Source: Tricholomella constricta
Lineage: Eukaryota; Basidiomycota; Agaricomycetes; Agaricales; Lyophyllaceae
DNA length: 64,000 nt
Assembly (NCBI GenBank): GCA_013368375.1
Contig: JAACJP010000008.1
Location: forward strand, 992,001 to 1,056,000
Direction: 5' to 3'
Below, in pieces: positions 63,259-64,000 of the stretch; position 1 is the first letter of the stretch, and every line of letters begins with the position of its first letter. The position numbers were made by a program, and so were the translations under genes. The notes under the pieces are model-generated. The model was not told where the DNA came from, did not search any database, and worked only from the letters and a program-made list of their open reading frames with translations.

Positions 63259-64000
63259 ATGACATACTGCTTTGAAGTCCTCGATTCTATTAGCGGCCCT
63301 TTGGAAGTTCTCTGCGAAAGCGTCATTGATAAGGCCGAGACCTGGCTTACGGTGAGCGATCAATGAACCACTCTGATTGAAACTGAATTGTGCTGATACG
63401 CTATATCTAGGGCATGTCTGGTACCCCGCAGGAGCTCACGCACTCGCTTAGCCACGCGCGTGCTCTCCTCGAAGTCGATGCGCCAGAGCAAAATCTGTTC
63501 AGTCTTTTCGGAATCTTGCCGGACACACGTTACGCCCGACGCGACTACGAGAGGTTGTGCTCAGAAGGGACGCGAAATGAGGTCTTGGAGAGCATTTTGC
63601 AGTGGACTAACGATGAATCTGCTACACAATTGTATTGGCTCAATGGGGCAGCGGGCACAGGGAAGACTACCGTCGCAATGACCATCGCTGATCTCGTTGC
63701 GATGGACCGGAGCAAACTGACAGCCACATTCTTTTGCTCACGCTATTCGAGGTACCGACACCATGTCCAACACCTTTTCATTACCCTTTCCATTTCCCTG
63801 GCGGCGCAAGATGCGCAGTTCCGAGAGCAGCTCATGAAAGCCGTCAAACACAATCCCCTCGTTATCCAAGCGCTCCCGAAGGATCAACTGCAGATTTTGA
63901 TAGTTGAACCATTGCGTTTGGCGGGACTCCTTGGAAAACCTATCATTTTCGTCATCGATGCACTCGATGAATGCCGGCCATTAGAAGAAGATGCTTCCGA
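63259..64000 (+). CDS. NACHT-domain NTPase (NLR-like), 5' part
   Basis: The open frame runs off the right edge. It has the NACHT Walker A motif LYWLNGAAGTGKTTVAMTIA and Walker B KPIIFVIDALDEC, with helical sequence between. The segment LPDTRYARRDYERLCSEGTR and EVLESILQW leads into the NTPase, as in the very large Agaricomycete NLR-like families used in self/non-self or microbe recognition. A typical intron (63352-63410, GTGAGC..ATCTAG) joins CESVIDKAETWLT to GMSGTPQELTHS, so coding starts before the ATG at 63414. The ATG at 63259 is the best visible choice but an exon further upstream is possible. The effector or repeat domain that would follow is outside the window. Confidence 0.78.

Overview
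This is a nuclear genome window from a filamentous basidiomycete, most likely an Agaricomycete. Genes are dense and split by many spliceosomal introns of about 50-65 nt with clear GT..AG ends and CTAAC/CTGAC-like branch points. The protein families present (SRPK-type kinases, PF10342 Ser/Thr-rich GPI proteins, NACHT NTPases) and the mobile elements (Ngaro-type tyrosine-recombinase retrotransposon, Plavaka-type DNA transposon, large exonuclease-containing transposase gene) are typical of mushroom-forming fungi. All coordinates come from reading splice sites by eye, so internal exon borders are inferences unless a motif pins them.

The left half (1-31.5 kb) is a conserved housekeeping block. It holds a partial secreted protein, branched-chain 2-oxoacid dehydrogenase E1 alpha, a ZIP zinc transporter, cofilin, alpha-actinin, the FACT subunit Pob3, an RA-PH adaptor, a DCAF4-like WD40 protein, a Cdc25/rhodanese-like phosphatase, the cytochrome oxidase assembly factor Cox20, an SRPK-like kinase and a very long Tpr/Mlp nuclear-basket coiled coil. 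Cofilin and alpha-actinin are adjacent actin-cytoskeleton genes on the same strand.

The middle (32.4-45.4 kb) begins with a Tc1/mariner-like remnant and a 5.7 kb Ngaro-type retrotransposon with split direct repeats (A1-ORFs-B1A2B2). The repeat copies are identical, so it inserted recently, about 270 bp upstream of an M43 metalloprotease gene. A DUF3605 protein, a PCI/SAC3-like protein, RanGAP (Rna1) and a first Mob2-type kinase activator follow.

The right part holds the most interesting structure. A 13.4 kb DNA transposon (45488-58914) has 24-bp terminal inverted repeats and an exact 8-bp target duplication. It sits between two tandem Mob2 paralogues that would otherwise be under 300 bp apart. 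Its transposase carries an RNase-H-fold DDE core with a DEDD 3'-5' exonuclease domain lying between the second and third acidic motifs. That gene is broken by a nested, apparently intact Plavaka-like transposon (47575-53949), which carries a divergently transcribed companion gene. Beyond the second Mob2 gene are a Kre9/PF10342 GPI-anchored protein, an oligopeptide-transporter pseudogene broken into two inverted pieces, and the start of a NACHT NTPase gene that runs off the window.
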